DNA of 64,000 nucleotides from contig NZ_RXWW01000061.1 of NCBI RefSeq assembly GCF_003970495.1, positions 32,013 through 96,012 on the forward strand, given 5' to 3'. This DNA is from Staphylococcus pasteuri. GTDB taxonomy: Bacteria; Bacillota; Bacilli; Staphylococcales; Staphylococcaceae. Below, piece by piece: positions 1-10,458 of this stretch. Positions within the stretch are counted from its first letter, which is position 1, and every line of letters starts with the position of its first letter. The position numbers were made by a program, and so were the translations under genes. Below the pieces are notes generated by a model. It had not been told where the DNA came from. It did not search any database and worked only from the letters and a program-made list of their open reading frames with translations.

Positions 1-787
1 CCGCACCGAAACCATAATATTCCTCATTTAACCAATAAACTTTATTGTGTTCAGATTCGTGTCCTTCAATAGCAAAATTTGAAATCTCATATTGATGGAA
101 TCTTGAATTTTCAATTTTATGCATTAATAATTGATACATTTCTGCACCTAAATCTTCGTTAGGTAGTTTGAGATGACCTTTCCTATACATATTATAAAAT
201 TGGGTTTTGGGTTCTAGTATGAGTCCATAACTAGATATATGATCAATATCCATTTGCATTGCTAAATCTAAACTATTTTCAAAATCTTGAAGAGTTTGTT
301 GTGGTAAATGATACATTAAATCTAAACTAATAGATTCTATACCAGCATCTCTAGCATTTTTAACTGCATTATAAATATCTTCGGTTTTATGTGTTCTTCC
401 TAAAATATTTAGTAGTTCTGGTTTGAACGTTTGTACACCCATTGATATGCGATTTACACCATAAGATTTTAGTAATTTCACTTTCTCAAATGTAAGTTCA
501 TCTGGATTTGCCTCAAAGCTGTATTCGCCTTCAATATTAAATAGATTATTGATTCCTGATAATAATTTTGTAAGTTGATCTATATTCAATACAGTTGGCG
601 TACCTCCACCAACATACATCGTTTTTAAATTGGTATTTGAATGTTTAGTACGTCTTTCCATTTCTAATAGTAATGAATCCAAATAGTCATCAACTGGTTG
701 CTTATCAATAAAATATTTATTGAAATCACAATAAGTACATATTCTGACACAAAACGGTATATGAATATAAGCACTTTGTATGGTCAA
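1..787 (-). CDS. hemW: HemW, heme chaperone / radical SAM protein (C-terminal part outside window)
   Basis: HemW is a radical SAM protein that delivers heme to membrane targets; it is often misnamed oxygen-independent coproporphyrinogen III oxidase. The frame starts at a TTG (785-787) a few bases after a TGGAGG ribosome site and runs off the left edge, so about 262 codons are visible. The cluster CVRICTYCDF (residues 13-22) is the CxxxCxxC iron-sulfur motif followed by CxF, which is the HemW form rather than the CxC of true HemN. GGGTPT of the SAM site follows near residue 60. It lies downstream of lepA on the same strand, but a strong hairpin and T-run separate them. The missing C-terminus cannot be assessed. 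Confidence 0.9.
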   Translation of the reverse strand, partial: MTIQSAYIHIPFCVRICTYCDFNKYFIDKQPVDDYLDSLLLEMERRTKHSNTNLKTMYVGGGTPTVLNIDQLTKLLSGINNLFNIEGEYSFEANPDELTFEKVKLLKSYGVNRISMGVQTFKPELLNILGRTHKTEDIYNAVKNARDAGIESISLDLMYHLPQQTLQDFENSLDLAMQMDIDHISSYGLILEPKTQFYNMYRKGHLKLPNEDLGAEMYQLLMHKIENSRFHQYEISNFAIEGHESEHNKVYWLNEEYYGFGA

Positions 788-830
788 TTTAATTCCTCCA
801 CAAGATATGACTTTATTTTTATTAAAAAAT

Positions 831-877
831 TAGAGGCGGGATAGAATTAAGTTAAAAATCAATTCTGGTCCCACCTC
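831..877 (-). terminator. Intrinsic terminator of lepA, built from a GTGGGAC-type inverted repeat
   Basis: GAGGCGGGATAGAATT (833-848) pairs with AATTCTGGTCCCACCTC (861-877), and on the minus strand a T-rich tract follows the stem. It sits between the lepA stop and the hemW start, so hemW may depend on read-through or its own promoter. The GTGGGAC/GTCCCGC arms resemble those of the repeat near 19.7 kb. Confidence 0.75.
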
Positions 878-951
878 GTATCAAATGTAAATATTTAAAT
901 CTTAATTAAAAAGTGTTTTTAAATACAAAATCACACTTAATAACGTCATTA

Positions 952-2775
952 TTATTCTTCATCCATTTTAAGTACTGCTAAGAATGCATCTTGAGGAATC
1001 TCTACATTACCAACAGCTTTCATTTTAGCTTTACCAGCTTTTTGTTTTTCTAAAAGTTTACGTTTACGACTAATGTCCCCACCATAACATTTAGATAATA
1101 CGTTTTTACCCATAGATTTAATGTTTGTACGTGCTACTATTTTTTGACCAATTGCAGCTTGTACAGGTACTTCGAATTGTTGTCTAGGGATTAATGTTTT
1201 TAATTTTTCAACTAGTGATTTACCACGTTCATATGCAAATTCTTTGTGGACTATAAAGTTAAGCGCATCTACTTTTTCACCATTAAGTAGGATGTCCATT
1301 TTAACTAAATCACTTTCTTTATTTTCAATAAATTCGTAATCAAATGATGCATAACCTTTAGTATTAGATTTAAGTTGATCAAAGAAATCAAATACAACTT
1401 CTGATAAAGGAATTTCATAAACGATGTTAACTCGAATGTCATCTAAGTAATCCATATTAACAAATTGGCCACGCTTACGTTGACATAGTTCCATGACTGC
1501 ACCCACATAATCATTAGGTACCATCATTGTTGCTCTAACATATGGTTCATAAATTTTTTCTATACGATCACGTTCAGGCATTTGTGCTGGGTTATCAACT
1601 GTGACTTCAGATCCATCTTTTAGTATACATTGATAAATTACTGATGGAGCAGTTGCAATCAATTCAATTCCAAATTCACGTTCGATTCTTTCTTGAATGA
1701 TTTCCATGTGTAACATACCTAAGAATCCAGTTCTATAACCAAAACCTAAGGCTTGTGATGATTCTGGTTCGAATTCTAATGAAGCATCGTTTAATTGTAG
1801 TTTTTCAAGCGCTTCACGTAAATCATTATAATTTTTATTATCAATTGGGAATAAACCACAATAAACCATTGGATTCATTTTTTTATAACCTTGTAATGGT
1901 TTCTCAGCAGGTCTATTCGCTAAAGTAATAGTATCACCGACACGTGAATCATCAACATTTTTAATACTTGCAATGATATAACCAACATCACCGACAGTTA
2001 ATTCGTCCACAGGTAGTTGTTTTGGAGTATTAATACCTACTTCAGTCACTTCAAATTCTTTACCTGTTGCCATCATTTTAATCTTATCTCCAGCTTTTAC
2101 TACGCCATCAATAATTCTAATTGATGAAATAACACCGCGGTACGGATCATATTCTGAATCAAAAATTAATGCTTTTAATGGAGCTTCTGGGTCTCCTTCA
2201 GGTGGTGGGACAACTTCTACAATTTTTTCAAGAATTTCTTCAATACCAATATTAGATTTTGCACTTGCAAGAACTACATCATCTTGGTCAAGACCAATAA
2301 CATCTTCAAGTTCTTGCTTAACTCTTTCAGGTTCAGCTGCTGGAAGATCAATTTTATTAACTACTGGTAATAGTTCTAAGTTATTATCTAAAGCTAGGTA
2401 TACATTAGCTAGTGTTTGTGCTTCTATACCTTGTGCAGCGTCGACTACTAAAATAGCACCTTCACATGCAGCCAATGATCTTGAAACTTCATATGTAAAA
2501 TCGACATGTCCAGGTGTATCGATTAAATGGAATGTATATGTTTCTCCATCTTTAGCTTCGTATTTTAATCTAACAGCATTTAATTTAATTGTGATACCAC
2601 GTTCTCTTTCTAAATCCATTGAATCTAACAATTGATCTTGCATATCTCTAGTTTCTACTGATTTCGTATTTTCAAGAATTCTATCAGCTAAGGTAGATTT
2701 ACCGTGGTCTATATGAGCTATAATAGAGAAATTTCTAATCTTATCTCTTCTATTGTATCGTTCTTGCTTATCCAT
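952..2775 (-). CDS. lepA: Elongation factor 4 (LepA), ribosome-associated GTPase
   Basis: EF4/LepA binds ribosomes in the EF-G site and helps stalled or mis-translocated complexes and ribosome biogenesis. The 607-residue protein has the full family length. GTPase motifs are visible: G1 AHIDHGKST (20-28), G3 DTPGH (86-90) and G4 NKID (140-143), followed by the beta-barrel and EF-G-like domains and the LepA-specific C-terminal domain. The ATG is preceded by GTGAGAAGGA. A good promoter lies 50-80 bases upstream, and a hairpin terminator lies after the stop. It is divergent from rpsT, a neighbour that is also part of the translation apparatus. Confidence 0.98.
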   Translation of the reverse strand: MDKQERYNRRDKIRNFSIIAHIDHGKSTLADRILENTKSVETRDMQDQLLDSMDLERERGITIKLNAVRLKYEAKDGETYTFHLIDTPGHVDFTYEVSRSLAACEGAILVVDAAQGIEAQTLANVYLALDNNLELLPVVNKIDLPAAEPERVKQELEDVIGLDQDDVVLASAKSNIGIEEILEKIVEVVPPPEGDPEAPLKALIFDSEYDPYRGVISSIRIIDGVVKAGDKIKMMATGKEFEVTEVGINTPKQLPVDELTVGDVGYIIASIKNVDDSRVGDTITLANRPAEKPLQGYKKMNPMVYCGLFPIDNKNYNDLREALEKLQLNDASLEFEPESSQALGFGYRTGFLGMLHMEIIQERIEREFGIELIATAPSVIYQCILKDGSEVTVDNPAQMPERDRIEKIYEPYVRATMMVPNDYVGAVMELCQRKRGQFVNMDYLDDIRVNIVYEIPLSEVVFDFFDQLKSNTKGYASFDYEFIENKESDLVKMDILLNGEKVDALNFIVHKEFAYERGKSLVEKLKTLIPRQQFEVPVQAAIGQKIVARTNIKSMGKNVLSKCYGGDISRKRKLLEKQKAGKAKMKAVGNVEIPQDAFLAVLKMDEE

Positions 2776-2825
2776 TATATCCTTCTCACTTTCATATTTA
2801 TAACCCGTATTTGTACATCTTTGAT

Positions 2826-2854
2826 ATGATAACGTTTTTAAATTGTAAATGCAA
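2826..2854 (-). promoter_or_regulatory. Probable SigA promoter of lepA
   Basis: On the minus strand TTGCAT (2849-2854) is followed after exactly 17 bases by TATCAT (2826-2831). Transcription would start near 2819, giving a leader of about 44 nucleotides before the lepA ATG. Confidence 0.65.
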
Positions 2855-2907
2855 ACATCTAATTAATCGTTTAAATAAACCATTTACTTTGATAAACTAA
2901 TACTTAT

Positions 2908-2966
2908 ATTGGTTTAAGTTTAATATTTCATACTTTATTATAAAGTGTAATGAACTTAATTCCAAT
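2908..2966. repeat. Long imperfect inverted repeat between divergent lepA and rpsT
   Basis: ATTGG-TTAAGTT (2908-2920) pairs with AACTTAA-CCAAT (2953-2966), and an inner stem ACTTTA/TAAAGT (932-937 and 941-946 of the 2 kb line) sits inside. No T-run follows on either strand, so it does not look like a terminator. The rest of this 330-base divergent intergenic region holds only the two promoters. Confidence 0.6.
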
Positions 2967-3012
2967 ACTATAATGTGATATTCATTTATTAGCGTAGCCA
3001 TTAAATAAATGA

Positions 3013-3041
3013 TTGCACAAAGATAGTACATTTGATAAAAT
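3013..3041 (+). promoter_or_regulatory. Probable SigA promoter of rpsT
   Basis: TTGCAC (3013-3018) and TAAAAT (3036-3041) are separated by 17 bases. The predicted start is near 3048, about 60 bases before the rpsT ATG. Confidence 0.7.
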
Positions 3042-3106
3042 ATTTCTTGTTGTAATCAAATATAATTTAATTTGATAAGTTAGTTCACTTTTAGGAGGTG
3101 ACAGTA

Positions 3107-3358
3107 ATGCCAAACATTAAATCTGCAGTTAAACGTGTTAAAACAACTCAAACTGCTGAAGAACGTAATATTTCTAAGAAAAATACTATGCGTACAGCAG
3201 TTAAACGTGCGAAATCAGCTATTGAGACAAATGCCGATAACAAAAATGAATTAGTAAGCTTTGCTATTAAGCAATTAGATAAAGCTGCTCAAAGCAACTT
3301 AATCCACTCTAACAAAGCTGATCGCGTAAAATCACAATTGATGAGCGCTAACAAATAA
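3107..3358 (+). CDS. rpsT: 30S ribosomal protein S20
   Basis: S20 is a primary binder of 16S rRNA in the body of the small subunit. The product is 83 residues, helical and rich in Lys, Arg and Ala, beginning MPNIKSAVKRVKTT. I chose the ATG at 3107 because a strong AGGAGGTGA ribosome site lies at 3093-3101; the in-frame GTG at 3098 is inside that site and is not credible as a start. The gene has its own promoter and a bidirectional terminator, so it is probably monocistronic. Confidence 0.97.
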   Translation: MPNIKSAVKRVKTTQTAEERNISKKNTMRTAVKRAKSAIETNADNKNELVSFAIKQLDKAAQSNLIHSNKADRVKSQLMSANK

Positions 3359-3366
3359 TTATAAAT

Positions 3367-3410
3367 AAAAGCTAGTTTGCCTAATAGGTCGAACTAGCTT
3401 TTATTTTTTT
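3367..3410. terminator. Bidirectional terminator between rpsT and holA
   Basis: AAAAGCTAGTT (3367-3377) pairs perfectly with AACTAGCTTTT (3392-3402), with T-runs on both strands. It can end rpsT and the converging mtnN-to-holA operon. Confidence 0.85.
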
Positions 3411-3429
3411 ATGTAATAACCAATCAATC

Positions 3430-4404
3430 TTATAATGATAAAATAAACAATTCTAAAATCAGTTGTTTATCCATATATGAAGATTTCAATTTATAATCAG
3501 TTTCGGCACAAGAATTTATAATATTTAAAAGATCTTCTAACTGATAATGTCTTACCTGCCCCAATGCTAATTTCACTCTATATGGATGCGCATTGACTGT
3601 TTTAGCTATTTGTTGCCCACTATATCCTTTTTGACTTAAAATCTTACATTGGTAATATAACCTATAATTACTAGTTATCAATGCTAATAATTTAATTGGT
3701 TCTTCCTTCATATTAATTAAATCTTTGACCAGTTGTATTGCTTTATTTTTTTGGCGTTTTTGAATATATTCTGTTAACAGAAATACATTTTGTTCTAAAC
3801 TACGATTAATGATTTGATTCACATCGTCTTTATTTATAGTCGGTCTATCACCTAAAAATAGCATTAATTTATCTAATTCTTGTGAGATAATATTGAAATT
3901 AATACCGGTTAACTCAATCATATTATTTAGTGCGTCTTGTTTGATGTCCTTAAAATTATCATTTAATTTTGATTGAATCCATTTTTTTATTTCTTCTTCA
4001 GACATTTGTTCAACTTTTTTTAATTGTCCATTTTTCTTAAGTGTTTTGGTTAATTTTTTTCGTTCATCTAATTTATTTTGAAATACTTCAAAAACTATAA
4101 GGTTTTCACCATCATATTTTTCAATAAATTCAAGTAATTGGTCGGTATTTTGATTCAATTCTTTGGTAACCTTTTCACCCGTAAAGACATATGCATTCTG
4201 AACTAAAATTGCCTTTTTATCTGAAAAAAATGGCATTGTTAATGCTTCTTCAATGATTGGTGTAATTTCAGTTTCATATAAATTATATTTCACATAGTTG
4301 AAGTCATCTTTTTCTGATTGTAAATATTTATTTATCATTTCTGAACTCTTTTTCTCAACTAAGTCTGGTACCTCTCCATATACCATAATGATATTGTCAG
4401 ACAT
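3430..4404 (-). CDS. holA: DNA polymerase III delta subunit (clamp loader)
   Basis: HolA is the delta subunit of the clamp-loader complex that opens the sliding clamp. The 324-residue length is typical. The sequence has the delta-family N-terminal fold (MVYGEVPDLVEKK), a middle AAA-like part without a functional Walker A, and the C-terminal helical domain with the RLYYQCKIL region. The ATG follows GGAAAGGGTG by six bases. It is the last gene of the long mtnN-yqeH-comE block, its usual place behind comEC in Bacillales. Confidence 0.95.
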   Translation of the reverse strand: MSDNIIMVYGEVPDLVEKKSSEMINKYLQSEKDDFNYVKYNLYETEITPIIEEALTMPFFSDKKAILVQNAYVFTGEKVTKELNQNTDQLLEFIEKYDGENLIVFEVFQNKLDERKKLTKTLKKNGQLKKVEQMSEEEIKKWIQSKLNDNFKDIKQDALNNMIELTGINFNIISQELDKLMLFLGDRPTINKDDVNQIINRSLEQNVFLLTEYIQKRQKNKAIQLVKDLINMKEEPIKLLALITSNYRLYYQCKILSQKGYSGQQIAKTVNAHPYRVKLALGQVRHYQLEDLLNIINSCAETDYKLKSSYMDKQLILELFILSL

Positions 4405-4474
4405 GCATTACACCCTTTCCATATAGTTCACATTAAGAAATTATATCACGTAATAAACTCTAACCTCTACCAAT

Positions 4475-6661
4475 TTATTTTTGTTGCTTAGTTGATATTG
4501 ATAAATTTGAATCTAGTTTAACAGTTATCTCCCCGTTTATTTGGGTATCTAAAACTTTACTTCCAGATTGACGTAACCGTATAATTACTTCTTGATTTGG
4601 CAAATGATATTTATTACCTTTACCACTTGATATAAGACTGATTTTTGGAGTTATGTGTTGTATTAAATTTGCAGAATTACTTGTTTTACTGCCATGATGC
4701 GCAACTTTCAAAATATCTATTTTAGGTAATTGATATCGATTTAACAGTAGTTCCTCATTATTAATAGTCATATCACCAGTAAGTAAAATAGTTTTATTTT
4801 TATATTTTAATAATGTAACAATTGAGTGTTCATTTTTATCGTCGCTTTCTTGAATATAAGTGTCTAAAAATTCAAGTTTCCCATCTTTAATAGATAAAGA
4901 ATTGAGTAAGTTAATATCCATGAAATTGATACCATTTAACTGACAAATACTTTTAATATTTGCTAGGACATCTTTAGGATAACTTGATGGCTCTATAATA
5001 ATATTTTTGATGTTTATATGATTACTTAAATATGGTAATTCACCCATGTGGTCTAAATGAGGATGTGTAATAATTAAATAATCAATTGTAGATATCCCCT
5101 TAGCTTTTAAACTTGGTAAAATCTTATATTTAGTTATATTATTATTAGATTTAGTGTGACTGTCAGTTAGTTTTCCACCAGTGTCAATCATAATATTTAG
5201 ATTGTACTCAGTATGAAATAAAATGCTGTCTCCCTGACCAACATCTAACATTGTTAACTCTGTTTCTGAAGGCCTCGATGTATATATAATTATTATAATG
5301 CTAAGAAAAATTATCGAAACAGACGTTAAAATATTTCTTTTAACGAATAAAAATAATGAAATGAACACAGAAATTATTAAAAACACTATTGCGAAAGTGT
5401 TTAACTCAGGAACAAAAATTCTAATGTACTTTAATGAAAGAAATAAAGAAAGAAATAGATCATGTATACGGTAACTATAATTTATTACTGTATTTAAAAT
5501 TAATAAGTGGGTTGTGAAGTGGCTAAGAAAGAAAAATATAATCGCTAGCGGAAAGATAATAAGGCTATATAAAGGAACGAAAATTAAATTTGAAACTAAT
5601 CCTATCCATTGAATTTGATTAAAATAGTAGACAGTAATTACTGACGCTCCTAATTGAGCTATAATTGTCACTGACATTAATAATTTTAGTCCAGTAAGTT
5701 CCTTTAATAATGGTGTAGAAATTATAAGGAAGAATGATATAAAAAAGCTAAACTGAAAACCAATATCAAAAACTATTAGTGGATTGATAAAATACATTAA
5801 TATAAAAATAAAAGAGAGTATATTTAATGGTTTGCTTTTAAACTGTCTAGGAAGAATGAGTATAATAATGCCGACTAATATAGATCTAACTGCGCTAGGA
5901 GCAAAATCAGTATAAAAAGCATATAGAGGTAATATAAGTAGAAGTAAATGCTTAATTAATAAATATGGTGTGTTCAATCTCACAAAAGCGGAATGTACTA
6001 AATAAATAATTGCAGCAACATGTGAACCACTTACTGCAAGTAAATGATAAATTCCTATTTCTTTAACATCGTCAATAAATGATTGATTTAATGTTGATGT
6101 GTCACCAGTAATCAAAGCTAGTAACCTATCGTGATAAACATTTTTTGTTTTACTCATTTGATTCTGAATATAACTTTGATGTTTGGCTATAGGATTAATT
6201 TTCTTATTTTGTGTACAACTATTTAAATCTATCTGTTTAATAAATATTATAGGCTGATTCGAATTTAATAACTGTAAATCTCCATTTATAGCACATCTAT
6301 AATTATCAATATTCAATCGATTATAATCACCTTGATGTCTGTAATAAAACTTTACATTGTGGTCATGCCATTCAAGGAGTCCTTTATAGATATTACTTTC
6401 TTTGTTTAATTTAATAAAAGTTACTGCTTCATTAATATGTTTACTATTCTTAATATTTTGCATTTCTTGTTTATGTTTAGCAAGTGCTAAATTTAACATT
6501 AAAACACTAAGTAATACTGAGATACATACCAAGAATAGATATTGCTTAATTACATTTTTTCTTATTAATAGAAACATTAGCATACAAAGTATAAAAGTAG
6601 AGAGCACTTTGTTAAATAACCAAAGTATCCCTACTAGAAATGATATTGCAATATAAAACAA
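4475..6661 (-). CDS. comEC: ComEC, DNA-uptake channel / Rec2 family
   Basis: ComEC forms the membrane channel that passes single-stranded DNA into the cell in natural transformation. The 728-residue protein has several N-terminal membrane helices, the Competence domain (about 180-450) with the conserved LLAVSGSHVAAI, and a C-terminal metallo-beta-lactamase domain starting near MLDVGQGDSILF and carrying THPHLDHMGE, a probable nuclease. Translation appears to begin at TTG 6661, five bases after comEB, behind a weak AAGG site. The frame is intact, with no sign of decay. Confidence 0.95.
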   Translation of the reverse strand: MFYIAISFLVGILWLFNKVLSTFILCMLMFLLIRKNVIKQYLFLVCISVLLSVLMLNLALAKHKQEMQNIKNSKHINEAVTFIKLNKESNIYKGLLEWHDHNVKFYYRHQGDYNRLNIDNYRCAINGDLQLLNSNQPIIFIKQIDLNSCTQNKKINPIAKHQSYIQNQMSKTKNVYHDRLLALITGDTSTLNQSFIDDVKEIGIYHLLAVSGSHVAAIIYLVHSAFVRLNTPYLLIKHLLLLILPLYAFYTDFAPSAVRSILVGIIILILPRQFKSKPLNILSFIFILMYFINPLIVFDIGFQFSFFISFFLIISTPLLKELTGLKLLMSVTIIAQLGASVITVYYFNQIQWIGLVSNLIFVPLYSLIIFPLAIIFFFLSHFTTHLLILNTVINYSYRIHDLFLSLFLSLKYIRIFVPELNTFAIVFLIISVFISLFLFVKRNILTSVSIIFLSIIIIIYTSRPSETELTMLDVGQGDSILFHTEYNLNIMIDTGGKLTDSHTKSNNNITKYKILPSLKAKGISTIDYLIITHPHLDHMGELPYLSNHINIKNIIIEPSSYPKDVLANIKSICQLNGINFMDINLLNSLSIKDGKLEFLDTYIQESDDKNEHSIVTLLKYKNKTILLTGDMTINNEELLLNRYQLPKIDILKVAHHGSKTSNSANLIQHITPKISLISSGKGNKYHLPNQEVIIRLRQSGSKVLDTQINGEITVKLDSNLSISTKQQK

Positions 6662-6666
6662 TAAAC

Positions 6667-7128
6667 TTAACCTTGAGTTAAATACTTTGCAACATAATCT
6701 GGTGAAAATGGAATTTTTTTGTATTCTATTCCAGATTGATCCAGTAACTTCATGGCATACTCGTGATTATGGTAATCTTCAGCGTAATAAATCGTCTTTA
6801 TTCCTGCTTGAATGATTGATTTTGTACAATTAAGACATGGGAAATGTGTGACATAAATTGTTGCACCTTCAGTCGATACACCTTGCTTTGCACATTGTAA
6901 TAACGCATTCATCTCTGCATGAATAGTTCTTATACAATGGCCATCTTCAATCAAACAACCCTCATCGATACAATGTACTTCACCAGCTACGGATCCATTA
7001 TAACCGCCTGCAATAATACGGTTGTCTTTAACTATCGTCGCGCCAACTGATAATCTTTGACAAGTTGATCTTAATGCTAATAAGTGGCTTTGTGCCATAA
7101 AATATTCTTCCCATTTTATTCTTTCCAT
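6667..7128 (-). CDS. comEB: ComEB, dCMP deaminase family protein
   Basis: This is a cytidine/deoxycytidylate deaminase-family enzyme of 153 residues that would convert dCMP to dUMP. In the comE operon of Bacillus this gene is not essential for transformation. Zinc-binding and catalytic residues are present: HAE (70-72) and PCLNC (97-101). A GGAGG site lies eleven bases before the ATG. It sits between comEA and comEC. Confidence 0.94.
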   Translation of the reverse strand: MERIKWEEYFMAQSHLLALRSTCQRLSVGATIVKDNRIIAGGYNGSVAGEVHCIDEGCLIEDGHCIRTIHAEMNALLQCAKQGVSTEGATIYVTHFPCLNCTKSIIQAGIKTIYYAEDYHNHEYAMKLLDQSGIEYKKIPFSPDYVAKYLTQG

Positions 7129-7212
7129 GATGATCTATGCCTCCATCGTACTTAATTAAAATAATAATTATAGCTTACTCATTTTAAAATCATAATGCAA
7201 ATGCAACTCTTA

Positions 7213-7890
7213 TTACACAGTAAAATAAGCCTTTAATTTTTCAAATGTTTTTGGTCCAAATCCTTTTATGTTTTTTAAATCTTCTATACTATTAAAAGCA
7301 CCATTTTTATTTTTATAATCTATAATTTCTTTGGCTTTAGAAGGACCTATACCAGGAACTTTCAATAATTGCTCTTCTGTCGCTACATTCAAATTAATAG
7401 TTGATTGTGTACTATCAACCGTATTAGTTGTAATTTGTTCTTGTATATTTTGAGAAGTCTTTTCTCCCTTTTCAGGTATGTAAATTAACTTTTGGTCTAT
7501 TAATTTTTCTGATAAATTAATTTGTTTAGTATCAGCATTATTACTTAATTGGGCTTTCTTTAACAAGTCAATGATTCTATCAGAACTGTTCATTTTATAT
7601 ACATTGGGATGCTTTACTGCCCCCTTTATGTCAACGTATATAACTTTATTTTCCTTTTTTGCATCAGAATCTTTAGTTTCGCCTTGATGACGTTTAGATA
7701 AAGTTTCTTTTTTATCTGTTTTATTACTATAACTATCTGTATTTGATTCAACATATGTTTGTTGACTTTTGTCTTCATTATGATTCATAGAATAAGATAA
7801 AACTGCTATAAAAATAATTGCTATTCCAATTCCAATATATAGTTGATACGGTGTCAAAATCTTTATTAATTGTGTTAATTTAGAAAGCAA
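7213..7890 (-). CDS. comEA: ComEA, DNA receptor for transformation
   Basis: ComEA binds incoming double-stranded DNA outside the membrane and passes it to ComEC. The 225-residue protein has one membrane anchor (about 15-34), a long polar linker, an SLBB-like segment (about 82-140), and a C-terminal helix-hairpin-helix DNA-binding domain (about 165-225) with VPGIGPSKA and IKGFGPKTF. The start is TTG 7890 after AAGGGGTGA. The ribosome site and start codon lie in or directly next to a hairpin (7891-7934), which may dampen translation. Confidence 0.94.
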   Translation of the reverse strand: MLSKLTQLIKILTPYQLYIGIGIAIIFIAVLSYSMNHNEDKSQQTYVESNTDSYSNKTDKKETLSKRHQGETKDSDAKKENKVIYVDIKGAVKHPNVYKMNSSDRIIDLLKKAQLSNNADTKQINLSEKLIDQKLIYIPEKGEKTSQNIQEQITTNTVDSTQSTINLNVATEEQLLKVPGIGPSKAKEIIDYKNKNGAFNSIEDLKNIKGFGPKTFEKLKAYFTV

Positions 7891-7934
7891 AAAATCACCC
7901 CTTCATACTAATTAACGTATGTCAGCGTGATTTT
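7891..7934 (-). promoter_or_regulatory. Hairpin overlapping the comEA ribosome-binding site
   Basis: On the minus strand AAAATCAC (7934-7927) pairs with GTGATTTT (7898-7891), with an inner CATAC/GTATG stem (7921-7917 with 7908-7904). The 3' arm and internal loop contain the comEA ribosome site AAGGGGTGA, and the TTG start follows directly. The stem ending in T residues could also act as a weak terminator behind the upstream methyltransferase gene. Confidence 0.6.
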
Positions 7935-7943
7935 ACTTTATAT

Positions 7944-8663
7944 TTAATGTTTTTGAGCTACAAAAAATAATCGATCTGCCTGTTCATCATCTTGATTCAT
8001 ATTGAAATCTGTAAACGTTTTGACTAAAGTTAATCCACATTTTTCCAATAATTGAGTATACACATCTTTTTCAAATGTACGTTGATAATGTTCTTCGTCA
8101 AATCTTTGATATAAACCATTTTCTCTTTCAATAAAAAATGACATTTGATGAATAACGCTTAATGGTTCCGCGCCTTTTAGAGCATCCCATCCTAAAAATA
8201 AATGTTCTGCTTCATCTATATAACTTTGGTCACTAAATAATGTAGTCATTTTAGCAACGGTATGTACATCAAATATTAACAAACCGTTATCTTTCAAATG
8301 GTTATAAACACATTTGTAAGTATCTTCAACATTGTCTAATGTAGGTAAATAGTTTAATGAATCACAAAAAATAGTAACAATATCAAATTGATGATCTAAT
8401 TGAAAATTCGTCATGTCTCCTTCTAACCAATTGATTTGATTAGATTTTTGAGAGGCAATGGAAAGCATATCCGGACTAATATCCATGCCACTAACATTTC
8501 CTAAATCATTTAACATACATGTTAATGTACCTGTACCACATCCAATATCAAGGATATCGGCATGATGATTAGCATAAAATTGAACTATATCAAACCATGA
8601 TTCATAAGGTTGATCTTGTGTGAGTCGATCATAAACCAAACTCATTTCTTCATATTGAGACAT
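7944..8663 (-). CDS. Class I SAM-dependent methyltransferase (YqeM-like)
   Basis: A 239-residue Rossmann-fold methyltransferase with motif I DIGCGTG (39-45), an acidic residue ending strand 2 in VSGMDISPDM, and motif DIVTIFCDSLNY. It matches the yqeM position downstream of rsfS in Bacillales; the substrate is unknown. Its start lies two bases after the rsfS stop, so it is translated with rsfS. I see no feature that tells an rRNA from a small-molecule substrate. Confidence 0.88.
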   Translation of the reverse strand: MSQYEEMSLVYDRLTQDQPYESWFDIVQFYANHHADILDIGCGTGTLTCMLNDLGNVSGMDISPDMLSIASQKSNQINWLEGDMTNFQLDHQFDIVTIFCDSLNYLPTLDNVEDTYKCVYNHLKDNGLLIFDVHTVAKMTTLFSDQSYIDEAEHLFLGWDALKGAEPLSVIHQMSFFIERENGLYQRFDEEHYQRTFEKDVYTQLLEKCGLTLVKTFTDFNMNQDDEQADRLFFVAQKH

Positions 8664-8665
8664 AA

Positions 8666-9019
8666 TTAGTAAACAACCTGTCCGTATGATTCGATTGGAG
8701 CATCTTGATATAATTTCTCAATATTATAATAAGATCGTTCATCTTTATGGAAGATATGAACAACTACATTGGCAAGGTCAATTAGAACCCATCTTGCATC
8801 TTGATAACCTTCCATTCGTTTAACATCGATATCATGTTCATGAACTGCTTCTTTTACAGCTCTAGCAATTGACTGAACTTGACGTTCATTATTACCATGA
8901 CATACAACAAAATAATCTGTCATATCACTGATACCTTGCATATTAAGAGAAATAATATCTTCTGCTTTTTTGTTCTCTGCTGCATCAACAGCAATGTTTA
9001 ACAATTTGTCTGAATTCAT
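8666..9019 (-). CDS. rsfS: Ribosomal silencing factor RsfS
   Basis: RsfS binds L14 on the 50S subunit and blocks joining with the 30S subunit, saving energy in starvation. The 117-residue protein carries the family core MTDYFVVCHG and the EGYQDARWVLIDLANVVVHIF region. It directly abuts yqeK upstream and the methyltransferase downstream. Confidence 0.95.
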   Translation of the reverse strand: MNSDKLLNIAVDAAENKKAEDIISLNMQGISDMTDYFVVCHGNNERQVQSIARAVKEAVHEHDIDVKRMEGYQDARWVLIDLANVVVHIFHKDERSYYNIEKLYQDAPIESYGQVVY

Positions 9020-10456
<1,437 letters not shown>

Positions 10457-10458
10457 AA

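Noticed and set aside
6402..6656. Plus-strand reading frame of 84 codons opposite comEC
   Set aside because: It lies wholly inside comEC in another frame, with no ribosome site; its hydrophobic look mirrors the membrane helices of comEC. Other long frames opposite core genes were rejected for the same reason.
4475..6661. Degenerate competence channel
   Set aside because: comEC is full length, with intact Competence and metallo-beta-lactamase motifs.
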